64,000 nt of DNA from Sulfuritortus calidifontis (GTDB lineage: Bacteria > Pseudomonadota > Gammaproteobacteria > Burkholderiales > Thiobacillaceae): positions 1,550,001 to 1,614,000 of the forward strand of contig NZ_AP018721.1 of NCBI RefSeq assembly GCF_003967275.1. The letters are read 5' to 3'. The position numbers and the translations under genes are program-made. The notes below the pieces were generated by a model. That model had not been told where the DNA came from. It made no database searches and saw only the letters and a list, made by a program, of their open reading frames with translations. Of the stretch, positions 1 through 10,154 are shown one piece after another (positions within the stretch are counted from its first letter, which is position 1; each line of letters begins with the position of its first letter).

Positions 1-80
1 CCCAGGAAGGGCTTGTCCAGGATCAGCCGCGTGCGCGCCGCGGCGAGCTTGGTCTCGATGGCGGAGGTGTCCTGGCTCAT
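1..80 (-). CDS. VWA/metallopeptidase-like protein, N-terminal fragment
   Basis: Only the first 26 codons lie in the window; the gene runs off the left edge. The peptide begins MSQDTSAIETKLAAARTRL, followed by ILDKPFLG. This resembles the start of the putative metallopeptidase/VWA-like proteins (DUF2201 family) that are usually encoded just downstream of a MoxR ATPase, as here. The gap to the moxR-type gene is 37 bases and is filled by a hairpin whose last arm runs into the GGAG ribosome site. The family assignment is inferred from this short N-terminus and from gene order. Confidence 0.6.
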   Translation of the reverse strand, partial: MSQDTSAIETKLAAARTRLILDKPFL

Positions 81-83
81 ACG

Positions 84-112
84 TTCTCCCCCTCTCCCAA
101 AGGAAGAGGGAA
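84..112. repeat. Degenerate copy of the CCCTCTCCC palindrome
   Basis: Arms at 90-98 and 102-110 (CCCTCTCCC against GGAAGAGGG, one mismatch) form a hairpin with a 3-base loop. It resembles the two larger palindromes at 6322-6400 and 8371-8415. On the minus strand the distal arm runs directly into GGGGGAG, the Shine-Dalgarno of the VWA-type gene, 7 bases before its ATG. Confidence 0.55.
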
Positions 113-117
113 TCAAT

Positions 118-1167
118 TCAAGTAGTCGGCTTGAAGTCGTACAGCATCAGCTCGGCCACGCTGTTGGCCCACTCGACGAACTCGGGCACGGCGAACAAGG
201 GCTTGCCCACGGCGCGGTGCAGGTCGGTGACCAGCATGACCCCCATCTCGCGCTGGGGGAACTGCTTGGCGTATTTGAGGATATTGGCCAGGGCCTTGGG
301 CTGGTTGGCCGCCTCCCGGGCACGCCGCACCAGGGCGGCGGCGACGCCGTATTGCAGGTCGATGCCCTTGGGCACACCCGTCTCCTGGCCTTCGAGGATG
401 GCATCGATGTCCGGCAGGTTTTCCATGTTGTCGATGAAGGCCTTGAGCTCGACCCCCACGGCATTGCCGACGCAGGCCTGCAGGGCGTCGGTGATCAGGT
501 CGGGCCGGTTCATGAACTTGGCCAGGGCACGGTGCACGTATTCCCAGGAACGCGGGCTGGGGAAGGCGACCGGGTTGTGCGCCGGGTCGTAGTCGAACAG
601 AAGATCGGGCCTAAAGCGCAGGAAGCCCATGATCCGGTCGTTGATGCCGTGTTCCAGCGCCCAGGAGATCCAGTCGTCGAGGTTGGGTTCGACCTCGTAA
701 TGGGTGAAGCGGTTGGCCAAGGGCGCGGGCATGGCGTAGGTGACGCCGCGGTCGCCCTGGCGGTTGCCGGCGGCAAAGATGGCCCAGCCCTCGGGGATCG
801 CGTACTCGCCCAGCCTGCGATCCAGGATAAGCTGGTAGGCGGCGGCGGAAACCGTGGGCGGCGCGGCGTTGATCTCGTCGAGGAAGAGGATGCCCTTCTC
901 GCCGTGGCGCACCGCGTCGGGCAGCATGTCGGGCACCGACCACTTCACGGTGTCGCCGCTTTTGAACGGGATGCCGCGCAGGTCGGTCGGTTCCATCTGC
1001 GACAGGCGGATGTCGATCAGGGGTACGTTATGGCGCTGGGCGATGCCCGCGATGATCTGCGATTTGCCGACGCCGGGCGGGCCCCAGAGCATGACGGGGG
1101 TGTGGATGCCTTCGATGCAGCTTTCGAATTCGCGGTCGAGAATGGTTTCGATGTGTGATGGACGCAT
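118..1167 (-). CDS. MoxR-family AAA+ ATPase
   Basis: A 349-residue AAA+ ATPase. Walker A is GPPGVGKS at residues 29-36, Walker B is ILFLDE with the DE pair at 97-98, and a sensor-type AAGN follows about 35 residues later. MoxR ATPases act as chaperones that load cofactors or remodel complexes, typically with a VWA-domain partner. The partner here is probably the truncated gene just downstream. The ATG lies 3 bases after the stop of the upstream unknown gene, so the two are almost certainly co-transcribed. The client complex cannot be read from this window. Confidence 0.9.
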   Translation of the reverse strand: MRPSHIETILDREFESCIEGIHTPVMLWGPPGVGKSQIIAGIAQRHNVPLIDIRLSQMEPTDLRGIPFKSGDTVKWSVPDMLPDAVRHGEKGILFLDEINAAPPTVSAAAYQLILDRRLGEYAIPEGWAIFAAGNRQGDRGVTYAMPAPLANRFTHYEVEPNLDDWISWALEHGINDRIMGFLRFRPDLLFDYDPAHNPVAFPSPRSWEYVHRALAKFMNRPDLITDALQACVGNAVGVELKAFIDNMENLPDIDAILEGQETGVPKGIDLQYGVAAALVRRAREAANQPKALANILKYAKQFPQREMGVMLVTDLHRAVGKPLFAVPEFVEWANSVAELMLYDFKPTT

Positions 1168-1170
1168 GGT

Positions 1171-2055
1171 TCAGTTCGCAAAAAAATCCGGTTCCCCGTC
1201 CGCCGCGGCGGCCTCCAGCCTGGCGGCGACCAAGGTGGCCTTGAGCCGGTCGGCGTCGAGCACCTTGGGCAGCAGGCGGTGCACCTTGAGCAGCCAGCGC
1301 GGCCGGGCCATCGCCGCGACCTCCAGGCGCTCGCGCGCGGCATCGGACAGCCTCGGCAGCAACAGCAGCAGCGGGGCGAGCCACAGATGATAATCGTTAA
1401 TAACCGAGCGTTCCAGTCGGCTATTCAGGGCTTCCGCCACGAGCAGTTCGGGGAAGGCCTCGGCCGGCAGCCGGCGGCCCTGCCAGCCCGGTTCCAGGCG
1501 CAAGCCTTCGAGACCCTCGCCCGTTCCGGCGGCGTCACGCAGAAACCACTGGGCCATTGGGTGCGGCCGCGCCCGGTGATTGACCATGCGGGCAAGGGTG
1601 TCGCGATGCGCAGCGCCGGCCTTGGCATCGCCAGCCTCGTGGGCGGCCAAGGCCTCGGAACGGAAGCCGGTGTAGGACAACACGAAGGGATGCCACTCCG
1701 GCTCGATCGAGCCCGGCGCATGCAGGCTGGCGCGCTCGGCGCCGAGCAGGGCCAGGGGCAGGCCGGTCTCCTTGTCGAGCAGCCAGAGCTCTGCGTGGTC
1801 GGCCAGGGGAAACGGCAGGCCCGGCCGGGCTTCCAGCGCGGCGAGGATGTCGCCCTGACCCTTCGCCTGGCCGAGCTTGAGCCCCTCGCCTTCGATCCAG
1901 ACCCCGGTCGGCCGCACCCAGCCGTAGCCGTCGTCGGCGCGCAGATGCCAGGTGAGACCGTCGTAGCTGTGGGCGATGGCCTCGCCGGCGTCGATCACCT
2001 GGATGACGCCGCGATAGGGGTTGAGCCGGCGCAGGGCGTAATAGCGGGGATACAC
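1171..2055 (-). CDS. Unknown protein of the MoxR operon
   Basis: A 294-residue protein that I cannot assign to a family. It starts with GTG and sits 12 bases after the tandem-receiver gene and 3 bases before the MoxR gene, so it belongs to their operon. It has no signal peptide or membrane segment apart from one hydrophobic leucine run near residue 230. The N-terminal third is rich in aromatic residues and beta-prone (DGYGWVRPTGVWIEGEG). The C-terminal part is helical, with many Arg, Leu and Ala. Its place between regulator and ATPase suggests an adaptor or substrate-recognition role, which is inference only. Confidence 0.75.
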   Translation of the reverse strand: MYPRYYALRRLNPYRGVIQVIDAGEAIAHSYDGLTWHLRADDGYGWVRPTGVWIEGEGLKLGQAKGQGDILAALEARPGLPFPLADHAELWLLDKETGLPLALLGAERASLHAPGSIEPEWHPFVLSYTGFRSEALAAHEAGDAKAGAAHRDTLARMVNHRARPHPMAQWFLRDAAGTGEGLEGLRLEPGWQGRRLPAEAFPELLVAEALNSRLERSVINDYHLWLAPLLLLLPRLSDAARERLEVAAMARPRWLLKVHRLLPKVLDADRLKATLVAARLEAAAADGEPDFFAN

Positions 2056-2067
2056 GTGCGTGCCGGC

Positions 2068-2874
2068 TCAGTGCCCCTTGAGCAGATTGGCCAGCAGCTG
2101 CTTCACCGTGCCCGGCTCGAACGGCTTGTCGCAGATGCCAACGATGCCGAACTCCTCGATGCCGGCCAGGCGCTCGTTGTTGGCCTCGCTGGTGACCATG
2201 AGCACGGGCACCGAGTTCTGCCAGCTCTGGCTGCGGATGTATTCGACCAGGGCGCGACCGTCCATCTCCGGCATGTTGTAGTCGGTGATCACGAAGTCGA
2301 CCATGTTGTCGTTGAGCAGCCGCACCGCCTCGGTGCCGTCGGCCGCCTCCAGGAAGTTGTCGATGCCCATGGTCTCCAGCACCCGGCGGATATGCTTGCG
2401 GGCCATGGCGCTGTCGTCGACCAGCAGCACGCGCACGCTCTCCAGGTCGACATCCAACTGCTCCAGCCGGGCATCCCGGCTCAAGAGATCGAGCGTGGCA
2501 TTCAGGGCGGCGCCGAGCTGCTGCTCGCTGAAGGGCTTGGGCAGGATGCCGCAGACGCCATACTGGCGCACCGGCTCCAGCACCTGAGGCCGGGTCTCGC
2601 TGGAGACCAGGATGAAAGGCAGGCCGGCATGATCGGCGTCGTTGCGGATATCGTAGAGCAGCTCGATGCCGGACTTGTCCGGCAGGTAGAGGGCGCTGAT
2701 CACCAGCGAGGGCATCTCGCGGCGGATCGCCTGCATCGCCGCCTGGGCCGAGTCGACGGTGTGGACATGGGCGATGCCCTGCTTGATCAGTTGGCCGTTG
2801 ATGAGCTTGGCCTGCATGGCCGAAGGCTCGACCAGCAACACCCCCAGTTCCTGCAACGAGCTGGCTTCCAGCAT
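2068..2874 (-). CDS. Tandem-receiver response regulator
   Basis: A 268-residue protein of two receiver domains and no output domain. The second receiver (about 147-268) is complete: acidic pair D153-D154, phosphoacceptor D198 in VITDYNMP, and K250 in CDKPFE. The first (about 10-130) is degenerate: the phosphorylation site reads VISALYLP with Ala61 where Asp is expected, and the acidic pair is EP, although its C-terminal Lys (PKPF) remains. The ATG has a GGAG Shine-Dalgarno 8 bases upstream. It is the first gene of the run leading to the MoxR ATPase and may control that complex through protein contact. Confidence 0.88.
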   Translation of the reverse strand: MLEASSLQELGVLLVEPSAMQAKLINGQLIKQGIAHVHTVDSAQAAMQAIRREMPSLVISALYLPDKSGIELLYDIRNDADHAGLPFILVSSETRPQVLEPVRQYGVCGILPKPFSEQQLGAALNATLDLLSRDARLEQLDVDLESVRVLLVDDSAMARKHIRRVLETMGIDNFLEAADGTEAVRLLNDNMVDFVITDYNMPEMDGRALVEYIRSQSWQNSVPVLMVTSEANNERLAGIEEFGIVGICDKPFEPGTVKQLLANLLKGH

Positions 2875-2984
2875 TCAAGAATCTCCTGCGCATCCGTATT
2901 GTTCGAAGGACGCAATACTAACCCGCGCTTTACGCCCCCGGCCCAGTTTGTTAACTTCCATCGACCCTCAGCCCTGCCCTCGTC

Positions 2985-3524
2985 ATGAATTTTTGCAGCC
3001 ATTGCGGCGCCCCCGTCAGCTTCGAAATCCCGCCGGGCGACAACCGCCCGCGCTATCTCTGCCGCCACTGCGACACCATCCATTACCAAAACCCGAAGAT
3101 GGTGGTCGGCTGCCTGCCGATCTGGGAAGACCAGGTGCTGCTCTGCCGCCGCGCGATCGAACCCAAGTACGGCCTGTGGACCCTGCCGGCCGGCTTCATG
3201 GAAAACGGCGAGGCGGTGGACGAGGGCGCGGCGCGGGAGACCCTGGAAGAGGCCGGCGCCCGGGTCGAGGTGCTCGACCTCTACACCCTGATCAGCCTGC
3301 CCGACATCAACCAGGTCTATCTGCTCTATCGGGCCCGGCTGCTCGATCTCGATTTCGCCCCCGGCGAGGAATCGCTCGAGGTCGGCCTGTTCAGCGAGGC
3401 CGACATCCCCTGGGGCGAGATCGCCTTCCGCACCGTGGAAGAGACCCTCAGGCACTACTTCCACGACCGCCGCCTGGGTCACTTCCCCCTCCACCGCGGC
3501 AACCTCTACCGCTCCCCGCGCTAG
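2985..3524 (+). CDS. Nudix hydrolase with N-terminal zinc ribbon
   Basis: A 179-residue protein. Cys4, Cys7, Cys26 and Cys29 form a zinc ribbon, and a Nudix box runs from G70 through E76 and R84-E85 to E88-E89, matching the metal-binding consensus. Nudix enzymes hydrolyse nucleoside diphosphates linked to another group. The zinc ribbon recalls NADH pyrophosphatase (NudC), but the protein is shorter than NudC, so the substrate is not certain. It is transcribed divergently from the tandem-receiver gene and stands alone. Confidence 0.87.
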   Translation: MNFCSHCGAPVSFEIPPGDNRPRYLCRHCDTIHYQNPKMVVGCLPIWEDQVLLCRRAIEPKYGLWTLPAGFMENGEAVDEGAARETLEEAGARVEVLDLYTLISLPDINQVYLLYRARLLDLDFAPGEESLEVGLFSEADIPWGEIAFRTVEETLRHYFHDRRLGHFPLHRGNLYRSPR

Positions 3525-3565
3525 ACCTTTCCCCCTGCTGGTAGGTCCGAACCAGGCCCTTGGGC

Positions 3566-3595
3566 TTGCTTTAGCCCCTTGTTTTTCCTTATATT
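3566..3595 (+). promoter_or_regulatory. Candidate sigma-70 promoter of the persulfide dioxygenase operon
   Basis: TTGCTT (3566-3571) and TATATT (3590-3595) are separated by 18 bases in an AT-rich patch just before the operon. The first ATG at 3631 is preceded by GAGGAG. This is pattern matching only. Confidence 0.45.
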
Positions 3596-3630
3596 ACAAA
3601 GCTCATTTGAATAATTGAGGAGAAAGGCCG

Positions 3631-4362
3631 ATGTTCTTCCGTCAACTCGCCACCCAAGAAGCCACCCTGTCCTACCTGTTCGGCTGCGGCAGTTGCCATG
3701 TCGCCATCGCGGTCGACCCGGTCCTGGGCGACGAGCAGTGGTTCATCGACGAGGCCGCCAAGCAGGATGTGAAGATCACCCACGTCATCGACACCCACGT
3801 CCACGCCGACCACTACTCGGGCGGGCGCAAGCTGGCGGAGCTGACCGGCGCCGCCTATTGCCTGCACGAGAGCAACCAGGGCCGGGTCAAGTTTCCCTTC
3901 GAGGCCTTGAAGGACGGCCAGCGCATCGAGGTCGGCAATGTCCATGTCGACGTGCTGCACACCCCCGGCCATACACCGGATTCGATCTGCCTCTTGGTCA
4001 CCGACAAGCGCCGCGCGGAGGCCCCCTGGTTCGTGGTCACCGGCGATACCCTGTTCGTCGGCGCCGCCGGCCGGCCCGACCTGGCCGGCAAGGAAGTGGA
4101 GATGGCCGGCCAGCTCTACGACAGCATCCAGGGCAAGCTCATGACCCTGCCGGGCGAAGTCGAGATCTATGCCGGCCACGTCGCCGGCAGCGTCTGCGGC
4201 GCCGGCATCTCGGGCAAGCCGGCCTCGACCATCGGATTTGAACGGCGCTGGAACCCGATGCTGGCCATGAGCCGCGCCGACTTCGTCGCCGCCCTGACCG
4301 CCGAGATTCCGCCACGCCCGGCCGAGATGGACCGCATGATCGCCGCCAACCTGGCGGGCTGA
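3631..4362 (+). CDS. Persulfide dioxygenase-like metallo-beta-lactamase protein
   Basis: A 243-residue metallo-beta-lactamase fold protein. It shows the metal motif THVHADH (H56, H58, D60, H61), HTPGHTPDS (H114), GDT (D139) and YAGH (H183). The GRPD segment after GDTLFVGAA is typical of the ETHE1/persulfide dioxygenase group, mononuclear iron enzymes that oxidise glutathione persulfide to sulfite. This suits a sulfur-oxidising host that also carries fccAB. It heads an operon with an MFS transporter (2-base gap) and a methyltransferase. A glyoxalase-II-like thioesterase is the main alternative. Confidence 0.8.
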   Translation: MFFRQLATQEATLSYLFGCGSCHVAIAVDPVLGDEQWFIDEAAKQDVKITHVIDTHVHADHYSGGRKLAELTGAAYCLHESNQGRVKFPFEALKDGQRIEVGNVHVDVLHTPGHTPDSICLLVTDKRRAEAPWFVVTGDTLFVGAAGRPDLAGKEVEMAGQLYDSIQGKLMTLPGEVEIYAGHVAGSVCGAGISGKPASTIGFERRWNPMLAMSRADFVAALTAEIPPRPAEMDRMIAANLAG

Positions 4363-4364
4363 CG

Positions 4365-5660
4365 ATGACGGCGATGACTCACGACTATCGCTACGGCATC
4401 CAGGCCAACCTGGCGCAGTTCTCGCATCAGCTGTTTCAGGTCTTCCTGGTCGGCCTGACCCTGGGCACCCTGCGCACCGTGGTGCCGGCCCTGGCCGAGA
4501 CTGAGTTCGGCGTGCCCAAGGGCTCGTTCATGCTGCTGATGACCTTCGTCGTCGCCTTCGGCTTCGTCAAGGGCACGCTCAACTTCGTCGCCGGCCGGCT
4601 GTCCGAGCGCCTGGGCCGCAAGACCGTGCTGCTGCTGGGCTGGGCCTCGGCGCTGCCCATCCCCTTGATGATCCTCTACGCACCCACCTGGGAGTGGATC
4701 GTCGCCGCCACGGTGCTGCTCGGCATCAACCAGGGCTTCACCTGGTCGATGACCCAGACCGCCAAGCTCGACCTCACCCGGCCCGACCAGCGCGGCCTGA
4801 CCATCGGCCTGAACGAGTTCGCCGGCTATGTCGGCGTCGCCGTCGCCGGCATCGCCACCGGCTACATGGCGGCGGCCTTCGGCCCGCGCCAGGGCCTGAT
4901 GATTTTCGGCAGCATCGTCATCGTCGTCGCCTTGGTTCTGACCGCGATCTGGGTCAGGGAGACCCTGGGCCATGCCAAGGCCGAAGGCGCGCGCCACGCC
5001 GCGGGCAAGACCAGCGGCCCGACGCCGCGCTACCCGCAGAACATCGCCGACACGCCGACCACCTGGGAGGTGTTCACCCTGATGTCCTGGCGCGACAAGC
5101 GGCTGTTCGCGATCAGCCAGGCCGGGCTGGTGGAGAAGTTCGTCGATGCCCTGATCTGGGTGTTCTACCCGGTCTTCCTCTACCAGCAAGGCCTGAATCT
5201 CGCCGCCATCGGCTGGGTGGTCGGCGTCTACGGCTTCGTCTGGGGCGGCTCGCAGTTCTTCACCGGCAAGCTGTCCGACCACATCGGCCGGCAAAAGCCC
5301 ATCGTCTGGGGCATGTGGCTGTGCGGCCTGGGCGTGGCGCTGACCCTGCTCGGCGACAACGTGACCTGGTGGGTGCTGAGCGCGGCCGTCACCGGCTTCG
5401 GCATGGCCCTGCTCTACCCCAACCTCTCGGCCGCGGTGGCCGACATCGCCCATCCCAACTGGCGCGGCTCGGCCATCGGCATCTATCGCTTCTGGCGCGA
5501 CCTGGGCTACGGCATCGGCGCCCTGCTGCTCGGCGTGGTGGCCGCCGCCTGGGGCATCGCCGCCGGCTTCTGGTTCACTGCCGGCGCCATGCTGGTCTCG
5601 GGTGCGATCGTCTGGTTCTATGGTGAAGAGACGCACCCACGGCTGAACCCGGCTGATTGA
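4365..5660 (+). CDS. MFS transporter
   Basis: A 431-residue integral membrane protein with about 12 hydrophobic segments and a central cytoplasmic loop near residues 200-230. The loop between helices 2 and 3 carries the MFS signature-like GRLSERLGRKT, and its counterpart in the second half is GKLSDHIGRQK. The ATG lies 2 bases after the upstream stop. The substrate is unknown; linkage to a persulfide dioxygenase-like protein suggests a sulfur compound or related anion, which is inference. Confidence 0.88.
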   Translation: MTAMTHDYRYGIQANLAQFSHQLFQVFLVGLTLGTLRTVVPALAETEFGVPKGSFMLLMTFVVAFGFVKGTLNFVAGRLSERLGRKTVLLLGWASALPIPLMILYAPTWEWIVAATVLLGINQGFTWSMTQTAKLDLTRPDQRGLTIGLNEFAGYVGVAVAGIATGYMAAAFGPRQGLMIFGSIVIVVALVLTAIWVRETLGHAKAEGARHAAGKTSGPTPRYPQNIADTPTTWEVFTLMSWRDKRLFAISQAGLVEKFVDALIWVFYPVFLYQQGLNLAAIGWVVGVYGFVWGGSQFFTGKLSDHIGRQKPIVWGMWLCGLGVALTLLGDNVTWWVLSAAVTGFGMALLYPNLSAAVADIAHPNWRGSAIGIYRFWRDLGYGIGALLLGVVAAAWGIAAGFWFTAGAMLVSGAIVWFYGEETHPRLNPAD

Positions 5661-5661
5661 T

Positions 5662-6303
5662 ATGGACGCCGCCAGCTACGAGGCTTGGTATGCCACGCCG
5701 CGCGGCCGCTGGGTGGCCGAGACCGAGTTCGCCCTGCTCCTGAGGCTACTCGACCTGCCGCCCGGGGCGAGCCTGCTCGACATCGGCTGCGGCACCGGCC
5801 AGTTCACCCGCCGCTTCGCCCAGGCCGGCTACGGCGTGACCGGCATCGACCCCGATCCCGAACGCATCGCCTATGCCCAGGCGCACGCCTATGGCATGGA
5901 AGCCTATCTCACCGGCGACGGCAAACGCCTGGCGTTTGCCGACAAGCAGTTCGACGCCGCAGTGGCGGTGACCTCGCTCTGCTTCGTCGAGGACCAACTG
6001 GCGTTCGTGAAGGAGATGGCGCGAGTGGCGCGCCAGCGCATCGTGCTCGGCCTGCTCAACCGGCACAGCCTGCTGTATTGGCAAAAGGGCCGGCACGGCG
6101 GCCAGGGTGGTTATCGCGGCGCGCATTGGCATAGCCTGGGCGAGGCGCGGGCCTTGCTGGGTAAATTGAACGTAAGTGAGGTTCGCCATGGCAGCGCGGT
6201 GTTTCTGCCGGATGGCGGCGGCTTGGCCCGGACCGTCGAGCGGGTGCTACCCGCCCGACTGCCGTTCGGCGGTTTTCTGGCGATCACCGCCCGGCCGAGT
6301 TAG
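5662..6303 (+). CDS. Class I SAM-dependent methyltransferase
   Basis: A 213-residue protein with the SAM-binding motif I LLDIGCGTGQF at about residues 38-48 and the acidic motif II GIDPDPE after the next strand. The start codon lies 1 base after the stop of the MFS gene, so the three genes form one transcript. It belongs to the small-molecule (UbiE/type 11) methyltransferase group; the substrate is not evident. It could methylate a thiol or a product exported by the neighbouring carrier. Confidence 0.85.
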   Translation: MDAASYEAWYATPRGRWVAETEFALLLRLLDLPPGASLLDIGCGTGQFTRRFAQAGYGVTGIDPDPERIAYAQAHAYGMEAYLTGDGKRLAFADKQFDAAVAVTSLCFVEDQLAFVKEMARVARQRIVLGLLNRHSLLYWQKGRHGGQGGYRGAHWHSLGEARALLGKLNVSEVRHGSAVFLPDGGGLARTVERVLPARLPFGGFLAITARPS

Positions 6304-6321
6304 ACAAGGAGTTACGCCGTT

Positions 6322-6400
6322 CCCTCACCCCTACCCCTCTCCCGGTGGGAGAGGGGAACAGCCCCCTTCCCCCTCCGGGGGAAGGGCTGGGGATGAGGGA
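6322..6400. repeat. Composite palindromic repeat between convergent genes
   Basis: Two perfect 10-bp hairpins lie side by side: 6334-6343 with 6347-6356 (CCCCTCTCCC), and 6364-6373 with 6377-6386 (CCCTTCCCCC). They are enclosed by outer arms CCCTCACCCC at 6322-6331 and GGGATGAGGG at 6390-6399. This looks like the REP-type intergenic palindromes common in beta- and gammaproteobacteria. It sits between two convergent genes and may also serve as a bidirectional transcript end. Confidence 0.75.
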
Positions 6401-6407
6401 AAGCGTG

Positions 6408-8270
<1,863 letters not shown>

Positions 8271-8310
8271 GATGTGCTCCAAACAACTCTAAACGATTGG
8301 GTCGTGCGCT

Positions 8311-8338
8311 AGGTGGGGCCGGCCGAAAAAAAATCAAG
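8311..8338 (-). promoter_or_regulatory. Sigma-32-like heat-shock promoter of htpG
   Basis: On the minus strand, CTTGATT (8332-8338) is followed after 13 bases by CCCCACCT (8311-8318). This is close to the RpoH consensus CTTGAAA-N13-15-CCCCATNT. Its -35 element is the second arm of the terminator at 8326-8359. Pattern and gene identity agree; there is no experimental support. Confidence 0.6.
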
Positions 8339-8359
8339 CCGGGATCGTCCGGCTTGATT
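8326..8359 (-). terminator. Rho-independent terminator of the bamE-dapB transcript
   Basis: Arms 8332-8342 and 8349-8359 (AATCAAGCCGG against CCGGCTTGATT) form an 11-bp perfect stem with a 6-base loop. On the minus strand it is followed by eight T residues. It lies about 80 bases past the dapB stop and just before the htpG promoter. Confidence 0.8.
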
Positions 8360-8370
8360 GTCTGTATCTG

Positions 8371-8415
8371 GCGTCCCCTCACCCCTGCCCTCTCCCGCTT
8401 GCGGGAGAGGGGGAC
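8371..8415. repeat. Palindromic repeat, second copy
   Basis: It begins CCCCTCACCCCTGCCCTCTC, almost identical to the left half of the repeat at 6322. An 11-bp perfect hairpin is formed by 8388-8398 and 8401-8411 with a 2-base loop. It lies between the dapB stop and the terminator, so the htpG unit has one such element on each side. Confidence 0.75.
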
Positions 8416-8437
8416 GGGGTTCGCTGCGCGGATGCTT

Positions 8438-9654
<1,217 letters not shown>

Positions 9655-9681
9655 GGGCGAATAGGTATTAGGGTTCAAGCG

Positions 9682-9694
9682 CGCTATGATAGCG
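9682..9694. promoter_or_regulatory. Palindrome in the bamE-fur intergenic region
   Basis: CGCTAT-G-ATAGCG is a perfect 13-base palindrome between the two divergent start codons. The central TATGAT could serve as a -10 element for fur, so a protein bound here would affect one or both genes. It does not match the classical Fur box. Confidence 0.35.
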
Positions 9695-9719
9695 TGCAAC
9701 GCATCGAGTCGTCACACGC

Positions 9720-10154
9720 ATGAGCACTGAGCAACTGAAAACCATGGGGCTGAAGGCCACCCTGCCGCGGCTCAAGATCCTCAACCTGTTCGAGACCGCG
9801 GACAAGCGTCATCTCACGGCTGACGACGTCTACCACCTGCTCAAGGAGGACGGCGTCGACGTCGGCCTGGCCACCGTCTATCGCGTGCTGACCCAGTTCG
9901 AGCAGGCCGGCCTGCTGATCCGCCACCATTTCGACAACGAGAAGGCCGTCTACGAGCTCAACCAGGGCAGCCATCACGACCACCTGGTCTGCGTCCAGTG
10001 CGGCAAAGTGGAAGAGTTCTACGACCCGGAGATCGAGCAACGGCAGCAGAAGATCGCGGCCGACCACGGCTTCGCCCTGCACGAGCACGCCCTCTATCTC
10101 TACGTCGACTGCGTCAAGCCCGACTGCCCCAACCGGCCGAAGGCCAAGGGCTAA
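9720..10154 (+). CDS. fur: Ferric uptake regulator Fur
   Basis: A 144-residue metal-dependent repressor. The winged helix is in the first 85 residues ([29 protein letters not shown]). The metal and dimerisation region carries [16 protein letters not shown] and a second cysteine pair CVKPDC near the C-terminus. It controls iron uptake and storage genes. It starts divergently from bamE, and its stop codon overlaps the recN stop on the other strand. Confidence 0.95.
   Translation: MSTEQLKTMGLKATLPRLKILNLFETADKRHLTADDVYHLLKEDGVDVGLATVYRVLTQFEQAGLLIRHHFDNEKAVYELNQGSHHDHLVCVQCGKVEEFYDPEIEQRQQKIAADHGFALHEHALYLYVDCVKPDCPNRPKAKG

Noticed and set aside
13-1158. 381-codon open frame on the plus strand
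   Set aside because: Antisense to the MoxR ATPase, whose Walker motifs are intact on the minus strand.
9682-9694. Fur autoregulation site in the fur promoter
   Set aside because: The palindrome CGCTATGATAGCG is real but does not match the GATAATGATWATCATTATC pattern, so I list it only as an unassigned palindrome.
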